From positions 1 to 64,000 of the forward strand of contig JAAFAI010000001.1 in assembly GCA_018222405.1 (NCBI GenBank): a DNA stretch of 64,000 nucleotides. The letters run 5' to 3'. A model generated the notes under the pieces. The model saw nothing but the letters and a program-made list of their open reading frames with translations, was not told where the DNA came from and did no database searches. The translations under genes and the position numbers were made by a program. Of this stretch, positions 31,347 to 40,116 are shown one piece after another (the first letter of the stretch is position 1; the number at the start of each line of letters is the position of its first letter). This DNA comes from Gammaproteobacteria bacterium (GTDB taxonomy: Bacteria; Pseudomonadota; Gammaproteobacteria; Enterobacterales; Alteromonadaceae).

Positions 31347-31814
31347 TCAGTGCATCCCATTGTAAGCTTTGATCTGCTCGGCTACGCTGTCGGCAATGTC
31401 ATTCGGAATTGGGATGGTTAAGTGATACTGAGTGACTTTCCAGCCAGCGTCTGTTTTAACCAGCACGCCAGTACCCCGCGTCAATCCTAGTGAGGCATTA
31501 TCCAGCAGCTCATCAAACCAGGCGACATCCTTGTTGGGGGAAAAGTATATGTGACGATCCCTGGATTTATACGTCCAGCCAGAACCGCGATCAAAAACCG
31601 GTTTTGTATAATTCTTGAATTCTTCCAGCGTCCAGGTTTCAGACGCATCGGTGCCAATAAATATCGCTTCGTCCGAATACAGGTTAAAGTAACTGTCGAA
31701 TTTTGCTTCAGACGCATAACGATGCAAGGAATCAAGCACTGTTGAAACTTTATTTTTCTCGCTGGCCTGTCCATAAAAGCAAACAAGACAAAGGGCTAGT
31801 ACAATTAAGCGCAT
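31347..31814 (-). CDS. Exported NTF2-like (SnoaL/DUF4440-type) protein
   Basis: Small exported protein with an NTF2-like fold; enzymatic role unknown. The 155 residues start with a signal peptide (MRLIVLALCLVCFYGQASE). The mature region has the DUF4440-like pattern VSTVLDSLHRYASEAKFDSYFNLYSDEAIFIGTDASETWTLEEFKNY..., followed by GSGWTYKSRDRHIYFSPNKDVAWFDELLD and a closing strand. The start at 31814 has GGAG about 9 bases upstream. It is transcribed divergently, with only 34 bases separating it from the DUF1439 gene. Pocket residues cannot be assigned to a substrate. Confidence 0.85.
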   Translation of the reverse strand: MRLIVLALCLVCFYGQASEKNKVSTVLDSLHRYASEAKFDSYFNLYSDEAIFIGTDASETWTLEEFKNYTKPVFDRGSGWTYKSRDRHIYFSPNKDVAWFDELLDNASLGLTRGTGVLVKTDAGWKVTQYHLTIPIPNDIADSVAEQIKAYNGMH

Positions 31815-31848
31815 AGTAAACTCCTGATTAAAAGGGTTCTGACTCTGA

Positions 31849-32430
31849 ATGAGAAGCACAATTTGGTATAAAAACGCTCTTCTGGTGCTGACACTGTTTT
31901 ACCTGAATGGATGCAGTGTCATCTCTTCCGTTGCCTCCTACTCTGTCACTGAGCAGGACATTGAGCAAGGATTGTTGAAGCAAATAGACCAACTAAGCGA
32001 CAAGACATCGGTGGCTGGTATACCGGTAATACTGAGTGTCGAATCGCTTGATGTCATCGTAGGACCGGACAATCGTTCGGTGGTTGCGCTGCAGGCAGAC
32101 GCCATTGCCAGTGTGTCAGTGTTTGGATTGCGTTACCCGGCTAAGGTCAAACTGGGATTGGAAGGTGAGCCGTATTACAACCAGCAGGAAAAAGCCCTGT
32201 ATGTTCGCTCGCTTACCCTGACCCGCAGTGAGATAGATGCGGCGGGTTTTAAAGGCAACCTGACTCCGCTGGCAGACCGTTATATGGGGTTGTTTAACCG
32301 TTATCTGGCCACCCATCCGGTTTATGAGGTGGATAACGGCAAAGGCGGCCTGGCATGGCTCAGTACTGTCCCTTTAAAACTGGACATCGTGCCGGGCAAA
32401 ATTATTTTTGCACCGCGTTTTAAAGAGTAG
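31849..32430 (+). CDS. DUF1439 lipoprotein (YceB-like)
   Basis: Periplasmic lipoprotein of unknown function. The 193 residues have a signal ending in lipobox LNGC (Cys22), then YSVTEQDIEQGLLKQI, the family hallmark also seen in E. coli YceB. A beta-rich domain follows with KLGLEGEPYYNQQEKALYVRSLTLTRSEI and a final segment VPLKLDIVPGKIIFAPRF. The start follows weak AAGGG. It is divergent from the NTF2-like gene, and its stop lies 1 base from the chemoreceptor gene's end. Confidence 0.9.
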   Translation: MRSTIWYKNALLVLTLFYLNGCSVISSVASYSVTEQDIEQGLLKQIDQLSDKTSVAGIPVILSVESLDVIVGPDNRSVVALQADAIASVSVFGLRYPAKVKLGLEGEPYYNQQEKALYVRSLTLTRSEIDAAGFKGNLTPLADRYMGLFNRYLATHPVYEVDNGKGGLAWLSTVPLKLDIVPGKIIFAPRFKE

Positions 32431-32431
32431 G

Positions 32432-34099
32432 TTAAATAACAAATTGGGCCATGAGGTGGCGTAACGACTGCATCTGTTCGGCCAGCTTATCAGCGGTCTG
32501 CTGACTCACCTCAGCACGCTCAACAATATTCTGGAGTGTCGCGACCAGATCGCTTACATGGTGCTGTAACTGATCGCCTAACGCTACCTGACTTTCGGTT
32601 TCTGCTGCAGTTGAATCACTCATAGCGTTAATGGTCGCCAGCGCGGTATTAACCTGGCTAAGCGCTTGTTGAGATTGTTGGGTCACCTGGCTGGCCTGAA
32701 CACTTTTGGCGCTGCTTACAGTCATCGTTTCTACCGCATTAGCTGCCGATTGCTCAAGGCGTGTGATGGTCTGACTAATGACTTCGGTACTGCCCTGGGT
32801 TCGTTGCGCCAGTTCGCGTACTTCATCGGCTACCACCGCAAAGCCCCTGCCCTGTTCGCCGGCGCGGGCCGCTTCAATCGCCGCATTTAAGGCCAACAGA
32901 TTGGTCTGGTCGGCTATACCGTTTATCACCGCCAGTACTTTGCCTATTTCCACTACGTCTTTTTGCAGCGTGGCGATTTGCTCGGCAGATACGGATATTT
33001 CAGACTCAAGGCCATTCATTACCTGCACGGTTTCATCGATAGAGCGATTGGCTTCATCGCAGTGGCTTTTCACCTGACTTGCCGCACTAGCAGTTTGCGT
33101 TGCATTGGTCGCAATTTCTCTGGCTGAGGTCACCAAATCACCAACGAAGCCCGATACCGTATGGCTGCTTTGCTGGCCCTTACGCAGTTGCGCACCGGCG
33201 TGTTTGGTATCACTGCTGATGGCCGTAGTAGACTGATACGCGGATTCGCTTTGTGACGCCACCTGGCTGATTAACTGATGGATGCGCGAGGCAAAGCCGT
33301 TAAAGTTGCGCGCCAGTCCGCTGACTTCGTCGTTACCACCGTCGTTAACACGCTGAGTCAGATCGCCATCGCCCTGCGTGAGTTCGTGAAATGAGTTACT
33401 CAACGATAGCAGACGCTGGAGGATCCCGCGGGAAATCAGAAAAGATGTGCCAACCGCAATCAGTAATACCGCTACCGTAATCATCAGGGTCAGAATGAAA
33501 GTGTCCTGGTGGGCCTCGCTGGCTTCTTGTCTTAAAGTACTGATGTAATTATCGATATCATCAATGTAAAAGCCGGCACCAATGACAAGGTCCCAGGCCG
33601 GAATGTAGCGAACATAGGACAGTTTGGGCAGTGGTGTATTCTCGCCCAAACGCGGGAAGTAATATACGTAATAGCCACCATTGGTTTGTTTTCCGGTGGC
33701 AACCAGGTCGCGCACAATGTACTGAGATTTTTTATCCTGAAGGTCCCAGAAGTTCTTTCCCAGGCCGGTGTCACTGCTACCCAACAGGTGTCGTATACCT
33801 TGACTGTCGTAGCCAAAAAAGTAGCCGTTATCGCCAAACTGCTGTTGGCGTAAACGAGCCAGCCCCTCTGCAAGGTTGGCGGGATCTGTCGTTAGGTCGC
33901 TTACCGATGAGAGGGCCAGGTCGATGTAGTGCCTGAGTTCCTGGTGTTTAACATCCAGTAATTGCTCGCGGGTTTCCTTCAGTTGCGATTCGACCAGTGA
34001 TTCCGCCTCATAGTTGTTTAAAAACAGTAGAAAAACACTTAGAAACAGAACCGGAAGAATTGCCAGCGCACGAAGTTTGTTTTTTATTGTTAACTGCAT
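32432..34099 (-). CDS. Methyl-accepting chemotaxis protein (single Cache, HAMP, signalling domain)
   Basis: Inner-membrane chemoreceptor that controls CheA. The 555 residues have a first membrane span near 10-28, then a periplasmic single-Cache-like domain (about 40-190) containing [18 protein letters not shown] and [41 protein letters not shown], typical of small-organic-acid sensors. A second span (about 200-222), a HAMP domain (to about 275) and a long coiled coil follow. The conserved tip [51 protein letters not shown] is present. The ligand is unknown. No CheW or CheA gene is adjacent, so it is an orphan receptor. Confidence 0.95.
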   Translation of the reverse strand: MQLTIKNKLRALAILPVLFLSVFLLFLNNYEAESLVESQLKETREQLLDVKHQELRHYIDLALSSVSDLTTDPANLAEGLARLRQQQFGDNGYFFGYDSQGIRHLLGSSDTGLGKNFWDLQDKKSQYIVRDLVATGKQTNGGYYVYYFPRLGENTPLPKLSYVRYIPAWDLVIGAGFYIDDIDNYISTLRQEASEAHQDTFILTLMITVAVLLIAVGTSFLISRGILQRLLSLSNSFHELTQGDGDLTQRVNDGGNDEVSGLARNFNGFASRIHQLISQVASQSESAYQSTTAISSDTKHAGAQLRKGQQSSHTVSGFVGDLVTSAREIATNATQTASAASQVKSHCDEANRSIDETVQVMNGLESEISVSAEQIATLQKDVVEIGKVLAVINGIADQTNLLALNAAIEAARAGEQGRGFAVVADEVRELAQRTQGSTEVISQTITRLEQSAANAVETMTVSSAKSVQASQVTQQSQQALSQVNTALATINAMSDSTAAETESQVALGDQLQHHVSDLVATLQNIVERAEVSQQTADKLAEQMQSLRHLMAQFVI

Positions 34100-34267
34100 A
34101 GCAACTACTTTTTATTAGTTTTATCAATGGTCTTATACAGACGCCATTTTGTGACAGTCAACCTGAATTACGCGCGGTGGGCTACAGTACTTTCGTACTA
34201 TGGGAGAATAGACGGCTGTTCTTTGTGAAAAAACAAGTGCTATAAGAGGCGGGACAGCGAAAAAAAG

Positions 34268-34291
34268 AAAACCCCGCAGAAGCGGGGTTTT
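34268..34291 (-). terminator. Terminator after the TonB-dependent receptor
   Basis: AAAACCCCGC (34268-34277) and GCGGGGTTTT (34282-34291) form a 10-bp stem with an AGAA loop. On the minus strand it follows the receptor stop and runs into a T-rich tract. Confidence 0.9.
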
Positions 34292-34317
34292 ATCAAAAAT
34301 TACAGGGCAATATCAGA

Positions 34318-36987
34318 CTACATTCTGTAGCGGATACCCAGGGCAAAGGTACGGTCGCGGATATAGGTATCACGCGGGTACAAACGGGCATCTTCAGATG
34401 AGTCACCACCAAAGTAGTCGTTTGCCACATCATCGGTTAGGTTAGTACCGTCGAAGCTCACGGTCAGGTTCTCAGTCACATCGTAGTTAACCGAGAAATC
34501 CAGGGTGCTAATTGGTTTGTGAACCACAGAGCTGCCTGGCTGGTCGCCTACTTCGTTGAAGCTACCATACCATTCACTACGCCAGTTGTAGGCTAAACGA
34601 ATATTAAGGCCTTCACGCTCGTACATTAAAATAGCGTTGTAAGACTCGTCAGACACGTTTGGCAGTGGCTCCATTACACCTTCAGCATTCTCTGCTTCAT
34701 GATCCATGAAGGTTGCGTTTAACTGCACTCCCAAACCGTCCAGTACTGCTGGCAGGTTTTCAAAGAACTGAGTATAAGCAAGTTCAACACCTTCCAGTGA
34801 ACCGGCACCGGAGTTAACCGGGCGGGTAATTGAGAAGTCACGGCCATCTACGATTTCTTCGTTAGCTACGTACTTCACATAACCATCGATATCACGGTAG
34901 AACAAGGTACCTGTTAACGAGCTGGCTTCACCAAAGTACCATTCTGCTGCCAGATCGTAGTTTTGTGACTCAACCGCGCTCAACTCAGGGTTACCACCGT
35001 TACCGTATCCAATTGAACCGGTTTCGGTAGGCAGGAAGTAAGAGGCGCTTGGGTTAAGATCGGCAAAGTTAGGACGCTTAATGGTTTTACCATAGGCAGC
35101 ACGCAGGAAGACTTCATCAGTAACCTGTAAACGCAGGTTAAGCGCTGGCAGCACTTCTGTGGCGCTGGTATCAACCGTAATCGGCTCAACTACACCGTCG
35201 GTAATACTGTTACCGTTCAACTCGGATTCAAGGCGTACTACACGGAAACCCGCCTGACCATCAAGCAGCATATCACCAAACTCATTGCTGAAGTTAGCCT
35301 GCGCGTAGATGGCGTAGTTTTTCTCGGTGTTATCGTAATAACGTGCTGGCAGGAAATCCGGCTCGGCACGCGAATAACCCATGGCTTCACGGATGTCGGC
35401 ACGGTTACTTAACAGGTAGCCCGCGTTCGGCGTTAACCACTGGGTATTGTTGAGGTTAGTCACGTCACTCATGTAACCGCTTGGCGAGTAGTCTTCCAGG
35501 CCCGGGAATTCGGTTAATGGAATATCGCGGCCAGAAATATTACCGCGACCCGCGGTATCAGCTTCCTGGTTGAACGCAGAGCGGTTATTAACCCGCACAC
35601 CTACGTCAACAGAATGAATCCAGGAGTCCAGTGCAATGTTGGCATCCAGTGTCCAGTCGATAGCATCACCTTCCTGGTGACCACGTGAATCGAAGTTGGT
35701 CCACAGGTAGTACTGGCTCAGGTCGGTCATGTCATAAGGCTGACCGTCGCCGTTAAGGATCTGAACGTCGGAGATACCGGCGCCGTTTTTGTCGAAGTCA
35801 TAGATAATGGTGTCAGCAAAGAACGCTAAATCCAGAATAAATCCACGGCTATTCGCTTCGGTATCGGTGTAAGCCAGGTCTGATTCAACGGTTACGTTGT
35901 CGAAGTACCATTTACCGCCCAGGGCAAACTGGTAGGTGTCAGATTCGTTGAAGAAGGCCTGGTTACTGGTGATAGTGCCTGGTGCATCAGGACGAACTAC
36001 AGACTGCGCAACGTTAGAGCCTTCTTTATATGACTCAACATAGCCCTGGCCCCAGCCACCCCAGCTTGGTAATGGTACCCAAAAGTTCAGCTGGCTGTTT
36101 TGCTCGTAATTAACACCGAACACGTCGAGGTAATATGAACTGTTGCTATTTGGTTCCCACTGGAAGCTGGCATTGAATGAATCACGGGTACGGTCGCCGT
36201 AGCGGAAGTAACCACCAATAACGTTCGGTGCCATTGCCGGCGCGCCGGCTACATTAAGAGGCGCAGAATTCGGGTTGTTTACCACGCTGTCTGGCAGGAT
36301 AAATGGTGCGGTAACAAAGTTTACCTGATCCTGAAAATCGCGGTCCTGGTGAGAAACACTGAGCATGGCACCAAAGCGGCCGTTGCTGTTTTCCCAGTTA
36401 TTATTAATGGTAATACTGCCTACCGGATTCCATGACTCAGCTTCATCGCTGTATTCGTAGCGCAGGTTACCGGCAGCTGAAAAGCCGTCGTCGAAATCAA
36501 ACGGGCGACGTAACTGAATATCGATACTACCTGCGATACCACCTTCAATATCAGCGGCGCTGATCGATTTTTTTACGTCAACGGAATAGACCAAATCGGC
36601 CGGAATGTCGGCCAGTGAGATGGAGCGACCGGTTGTGGTGAAGATATTACGACCACTCATAGTGGTGACTACATCAGGTAAACCACGAATCAATACCTGG
36701 GCAACTTCGCCGTTCGTACGAGCTACCTGAATGCCTGTTACTCGTTGCAGGGCTGCGGCAACGCTGTTATCAGGTAACTTACCGATATCCTGAGCTACGA
36801 TAAGATCGGAAATGTTTGATGCGTTCATTTTCATGTTTTGCGCGGAATTAAGGCTGGCCTTTACCCCACGTACATCAATAACTTCAACCTCGTCCTCGCT
36901 GGGCATGCTTTCGGTGTCCTGGGCATACAGAGGCTGTGCGGAAAGTGCGAATAAAACGGCGCTGGCAAGTTGAGCACGTTTAAACAT
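34318..36987 (-). CDS. TonB-dependent outer-membrane receptor (TIGR01782-like)
   Basis: Energised outer-membrane transporter. The 889 residues have a signal peptide (1-22, cleaved after YAQ). A TonB-box-like segment EVIDVRGVK (about 35-43), a plug domain (about 45-160, including LPDNSVAAALQRVTGIQVAR and the IRGLP motif) and a large 22-stranded barrel ending ALGIRYRM follow. The plug and barrel features resemble the subfamily common in Caulobacter and Alteromonas that often takes up oligosaccharides or other bulky substrates, but the substrate cannot be assigned. No glycosidase or regulator gene is adjacent. A promoter is suggested at 37125-37153. Confidence 0.93.
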   Translation of the reverse strand: MFKRAQLASAVLFALSAQPLYAQDTESMPSEDEVEVIDVRGVKASLNSAQNMKMNASNISDLIVAQDIGKLPDNSVAAALQRVTGIQVARTNGEVAQVLIRGLPDVVTTMSGRNIFTTTGRSISLADIPADLVYSVDVKKSISAADIEGGIAGSIDIQLRRPFDFDDGFSAAGNLRYEYSDEAESWNPVGSITINNNWENSNGRFGAMLSVSHQDRDFQDQVNFVTAPFILPDSVVNNPNSAPLNVAGAPAMAPNVIGGYFRYGDRTRDSFNASFQWEPNSNSSYYLDVFGVNYEQNSQLNFWVPLPSWGGWGQGYVESYKEGSNVAQSVVRPDAPGTITSNQAFFNESDTYQFALGGKWYFDNVTVESDLAYTDTEANSRGFILDLAFFADTIIYDFDKNGAGISDVQILNGDGQPYDMTDLSQYYLWTNFDSRGHQEGDAIDWTLDANIALDSWIHSVDVGVRVNNRSAFNQEADTAGRGNISGRDIPLTEFPGLEDYSPSGYMSDVTNLNNTQWLTPNAGYLLSNRADIREAMGYSRAEPDFLPARYYDNTEKNYAIYAQANFSNEFGDMLLDGQAGFRVVRLESELNGNSITDGVVEPITVDTSATEVLPALNLRLQVTDEVFLRAAYGKTIKRPNFADLNPSASYFLPTETGSIGYGNGGNPELSAVESQNYDLAAEWYFGEASSLTGTLFYRDIDGYVKYVANEEIVDGRDFSITRPVNSGAGSLEGVELAYTQFFENLPAVLDGLGVQLNATFMDHEAENAEGVMEPLPNVSDESYNAILMYEREGLNIRLAYNWRSEWYGSFNEVGDQPGSSVVHKPISTLDFSVNYDVTENLTVSFDGTNLTDDVANDYFGGDSSEDARLYPRDTYIRDRTFALGIRYRM

Positions 36988-37436
36988 GTATTATCTCCAA
37001 ATATATGTGAATGCGCAGTTCACAGGTATGTCGTCCAATTGTGAAAATCCTGGCGCGTTGTAAGGTGTCGACTTCAATCAGGTCGAAATCCCAATGCTTT
37101 ATTGTTGTTATTCTTGGGTTGGTGATACTATTGTATGATAATACTACAGTCAACATACTATTAACGAATTATTCCCGGGGTATGTTGGCTTTAAGTGGTG
37201 GTGAACAATATAAATCAATATAAAACAGAGCCTTGTGTTTTTATGGCTAATTATTGATTTTAATTAATAAATTACGAATTATTAATAAGTGCAGTTGTCC
37301 TACCGTTTAAATGTTAAATATTTGTGTGGTTTTTCCTGTTGAAACAGTGCGGATTAATCGCTTTGTTCGTCGCAACGCATTGCAATGATTCGGGAGATCG
37401 GCAATCATCTCTGCCAGCATTATCGCGGAGGTCTTT
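36988..37436. other. 449-base gene-free gap upstream of the TonB-dependent receptor
   Basis: No credible gene. The receptor's promoter region occupies its left part (37125-37153). The rest is A/T-rich (37230-37330), and an elaA ribosome-binding site GGAGG at about 37427 ends the gap. No tRNA or clear hairpin was seen. Confidence 0.6.
37125..37153 (-). promoter_or_regulatory. Probable promoter of the TonB-dependent receptor
   Basis: On the minus strand TTGACT (37148-37153), a 17-base spacer and TAGTAT (37125-37130) form a reasonable sigma-70 promoter, 138 bases upstream of the start. Three copies of ATACTA (37125, 37141, 37155) surround it and could be a regulator's site. Confidence 0.5.
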
Positions 37437-37895
37437 ATGCTTAACTGGTGCTCGTTACCCTTCTCTCAACTCACTACCGACCAGCTCTACGAATTACTCA
37501 AATTACGCACCGACGTATTTGTAGTGGAACAAACCTGCCCCTACCCGGAACTCGACGACAAAGACCGTATCAAAGGGGTTTATCACCTGTTGGGTACCAG
37601 TAATAGTGAGCTGGTGGCCTACGCCAGATTATTGCCGCCCGGTGTCAGCTTTCCACAGGTGAGTATTGGCCGGGTCGCTGTGGCGGGTCACTCCAGAGGT
37701 AAAAAGTACGGGCAGCAACTCATCAGTAAAGCATTAGAAGAATGTCAGCGGCTATGGCCGGATATGGACATTCAGATCGGTGCACAGGTCTATCTTGAAA
37801 AGGTTTATCAGCAGTTTGGCTTTGTCAGAAACTCTGAGGACTATCTGGAAGATGGCATTCCTCATGTAGATATGGTGTTGAGCAAAGGGCGCTGA
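37437..37895 (+). CDS. elaA: GNAT family N-acetyltransferase ElaA-like
   Basis: Small acetyltransferase of the ElaA group, substrate unknown. The 152 residues start near MLNWCSLPFSQLTTDQLYELL, then the family block LRTDVFVVEQTCPYPELDDKD (about 25-45) and VGRVAVAGHSRGKKYGQQLI with the acetyl-CoA-binding Q/RxxGxG-like loop (about 83-100), ending with DGIPHVDM. The ATG has GGAGG about 8 bases upstream. It stands alone between the receptor and an oppositely oriented oxidoreductase. The motif is clear; the role is not. Confidence 0.9.
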   Translation: MLNWCSLPFSQLTTDQLYELLKLRTDVFVVEQTCPYPELDDKDRIKGVYHLLGTSNSELVAYARLLPPGVSFPQVSIGRVAVAGHSRGKKYGQQLISKALEECQRLWPDMDIQIGAQVYLEKVYQQFGFVRNSEDYLEDGIPHVDMVLSKGR

Positions 37896-37928
37896 GCAGA
37901 CAACATTGGCCAGCACCCTGTTGCGTGG

Positions 37929-38927
37929 CTACAGCCGGATAAGCAGCTTGCCCTTATTGGCGCCGGTAAAAAACAGGTTAAGCGCGCTCATGGCGCTTTC
38001 CAGTCCGTCTAATACATGAGTCCGGTATTTTATCTTTCCTGCGTTTACGTAGGGAGTGAGCTTGCTAAGCAGTCTGGGCGCTTCATGCAGATGGTCGGGC
38101 ATAGCAAAACCCTGAATTAAAATTCGTTTCTTAATCAGCGGGATCCAGTTAGGCCCCGGCGCTGGCGATGCAGCGGTGTAATCGGCAATCATACCGCAAA
38201 CCACTATCCGCCCGTGTACATTCATGCGATCAAAAATGTGCTGTTGCACAGGGCCGCCGGTATTTTCAAAGAAAACATCAACGCCTTGTGGAGTCAGCGC
38301 CTTAAGCTTACTGGCCAGGTCATCGGTTTTATAGTTGACCGCGCCGTCAAAGCCAAGCTCGTTGACTATCCAGTCTGCCTTTTCGTCACTGCCGACCACG
38401 CCGATGACCCGCAACCCTTCGGCTTTTGCCAGTTGGCCAACCATTGAGCCGACCGAGCCTGCCGCGCCGGTGACTACCAGAGTCTCACCGGCTTGTGGTT
38501 TGCCAATACTAAACAAACCCTGGGTGGCTGTCAGGCCGGGTAAACCAAATACCGCCAGCGCGGTTTCACCATCAACGCCAGCGGGCAGTTTATTGAGGCC
38601 TTTACCGTCACTCAGGGTATATTCGGTCCAGCCCATCATGCCCATTACTTTATCGCCTGGTGAAAAATCCGGGTGGTTTGAGGTAATCACCTCGCCGTAT
38701 CCGCTCGAGCGCATTCGGTTATTAAGGGCTACTGGCGGGATATAGCTGTCTTCATCGGGCATCATCCAGCCCAGCATGGCCGGGTCCATCGACATATGGG
38801 TTTGCTTAACCAGCAGCTCGCCCGGGCCAGGTTGTGGAATGTCTTTCGACACGACCTCGAACAACTGCGGGCCGACAGGACTTCCATCCGGGCGTGCGGC
38901 CAGTAATATTTCTTTGTATTGGCTCAT
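37929..38927 (-). CDS. NADP-dependent oxidoreductase of the MDR family
   Basis: Medium-chain reductase similar to leukotriene B4 12-hydroxydehydrogenase/CurA-type zinc-free ene-reductases that reduce alkenals or enones with NADPH. From 38927 it has 332 residues with RPDGSPVGPQLFEVV, a GroES-like N-domain, and the cofactor fold TLVVTGAAGSVGSMVGQLAKAEGLRVIG (near 150-177) plus DVFFENTGG. A zinc-binding Cys set is absent. The start is chosen because AAGGAGT lies 7 bases upstream; an extension to 38948 has no ribosome-binding site. Likely cytosolic detoxification; its physiological substrate is unknown. Confidence 0.93.
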   Translation of the reverse strand: MSQYKEILLAARPDGSPVGPQLFEVVSKDIPQPGPGELLVKQTHMSMDPAMLGWMMPDEDSYIPPVALNNRMRSSGYGEVITSNHPDFSPGDKVMGMMGWTEYTLSDGKGLNKLPAGVDGETALAVFGLPGLTATQGLFSIGKPQAGETLVVTGAAGSVGSMVGQLAKAEGLRVIGVVGSDEKADWIVNELGFDGAVNYKTDDLASKLKALTPQGVDVFFENTGGPVQQHIFDRMNVHGRIVVCGMIADYTAASPAPGPNWIPLIKKRILIQGFAMPDHLHEAPRLLSKLTPYVNAGKIKYRTHVLDGLESAMSALNLFFTGANKGKLLIRL

Positions 38928-39105
38928 GAAGTACTCCTTGGTAAACACCGGGAGTATGGCACATCAGCGCTGTTTGCCAAACCGGGTGAGTCTTGATGGT
39001 CAGTATTGAGTGTTTAAGCCGTTTTTATCCAGGCAAAAATTAAACGTTAAAATATCACCTTTTTCATTTAAGCTCGGCGCAACTTTACCGGCCGACGGTT
39101 AATAG

Positions 39106-39714
39106 TTGGTTGATAAGTTTGAAATCGACGATATTGATGAAGTGAAGCCAGCCGGTATTACGATAAGTGTTGCGAAACGATTCGATCAATTTTTTGTCGC
39201 GGGGCAGTACATGAGAGCTGCGGACGATACCAATCAAAACTACGGCATATCAGATCCCGGTTTCGAGGTTGATGAGCTGACGAATATGGAACTTTCCACT
39301 AACCGTTATGAGCTTGGCGCTGGTTATATCTGGGATGTCAGCGACGGCGCTACTATCGACCTAATGGTTGCTTACGGTAACCTTGATGCAACTGCGGATG
39401 TCGATTTTACTGCAGAAATCCGTTATACGGATATCGACGGAAATCCAATTCTTGAAACCGTTAGCGATAGCTACTCTGAGTCTGCTGATGAAAACTATTT
39501 CAGTGCGGCCGCAAGATATATTCTTAACGTCAACGACTTTGTCCTCAAAGGTTCTGTCGGTGCTGAGCGATTTGACACTGATGGCGTTGATACGGACTTT
39601 GTTTATCGCGTGGAGGCGGGTTATTTTGTTACCGAAGCTGCTTCGGTTAACCTCGGTTACACTGGCGGAGCTGATTATTCAGTAGTGACGTTGACAGCGC
39701 GTTATCATTTCTAG
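39106..39714 (+). pseudogene. Outer-membrane beta-barrel protein, 5'-truncated
   Basis: The reading frame encodes about 200 residues of alternating strands typical of a small outer-membrane barrel. Segments include GAGYIWDVSDGATIDLMVAYG, NYFSAAARYILNVNDFVLKG and a C-terminal strand VVTLTARYHF ending in Phe, the barrel recognition signal. There is no signal peptide and no ATG; an in-frame TAG stands directly before the first usable TTG, and no leader can be found in 38949-39105. I infer that the 5' end, including the signal peptide, has been lost. An ordinary gene with a distant start is excluded by the stop. A terminator-like hairpin follows. Confidence 0.7.
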
Positions 39715-39738
39715 TCCATCTCAGAGCATACCGTTATT

Positions 39739-39757
39739 GTTAATAACGAAGCCCCGA
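39739..39757 (+). terminator. Weak terminator after the barrel remnant
   Basis: AAGCCC (39739-39744 approx.) pairs with GGGTTT with one G-U pair across a 7-base loop, then seven T residues. The stem is short. Confidence 0.5.
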
Positions 39758-39841
39758 CGAAGGGTTTTTTTGTGGAATGTGGGGGCCGGATTTTACCTGC
39801 GCTTTAATAAGATTTGCAGTTTGCGAGAAATTCATCAGCTT

Positions 39842-39881
39842 TCCCGTAGCATTCGGAATAGAAATTACGAATGCTACGGGA
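39842..39881. repeat. 14-bp perfect inverted repeat in the hipA-barrel gap
   Basis: TCCCGTAGCATTCG (39842-39855) and CGAATGCTACGGGA (39868-39881) are perfect inverted arms separated by 12 bases. No T-run follows. The gap 39715-40116 (402 bases) otherwise holds a weak terminator and no credible gene. It may be a mobile-element end remnant or a transcript-folding site. Confidence 0.6.
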
Positions 39882-40116
39882 TGGATGCTGGACCACACTA
39901 ACCACCTGGGGCCTAAATTAGCTTGTTTTATGGTAGCTAAAATAAATAAGTGGTAACCACTTTCTACGGTGTGATCACCTGTTTCTTCATTCACTCGAAA
40001 GTCATTTTAGTACGAAAAATAAAACAGCAAAGTGGTGTGCAACTATTTGCGTAAACACTTTGATTTGGCTCCCTTCTATTGATAAACGTTAACAGGCTAA
40101 AGCGTTTATTTCAGGT

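Noticed and set aside
39740-39994. 84-codon minus-strand frame in the gap after the barrel remnant
   Set aside because: Spans a terminator and an inverted repeat; no recognisable features.
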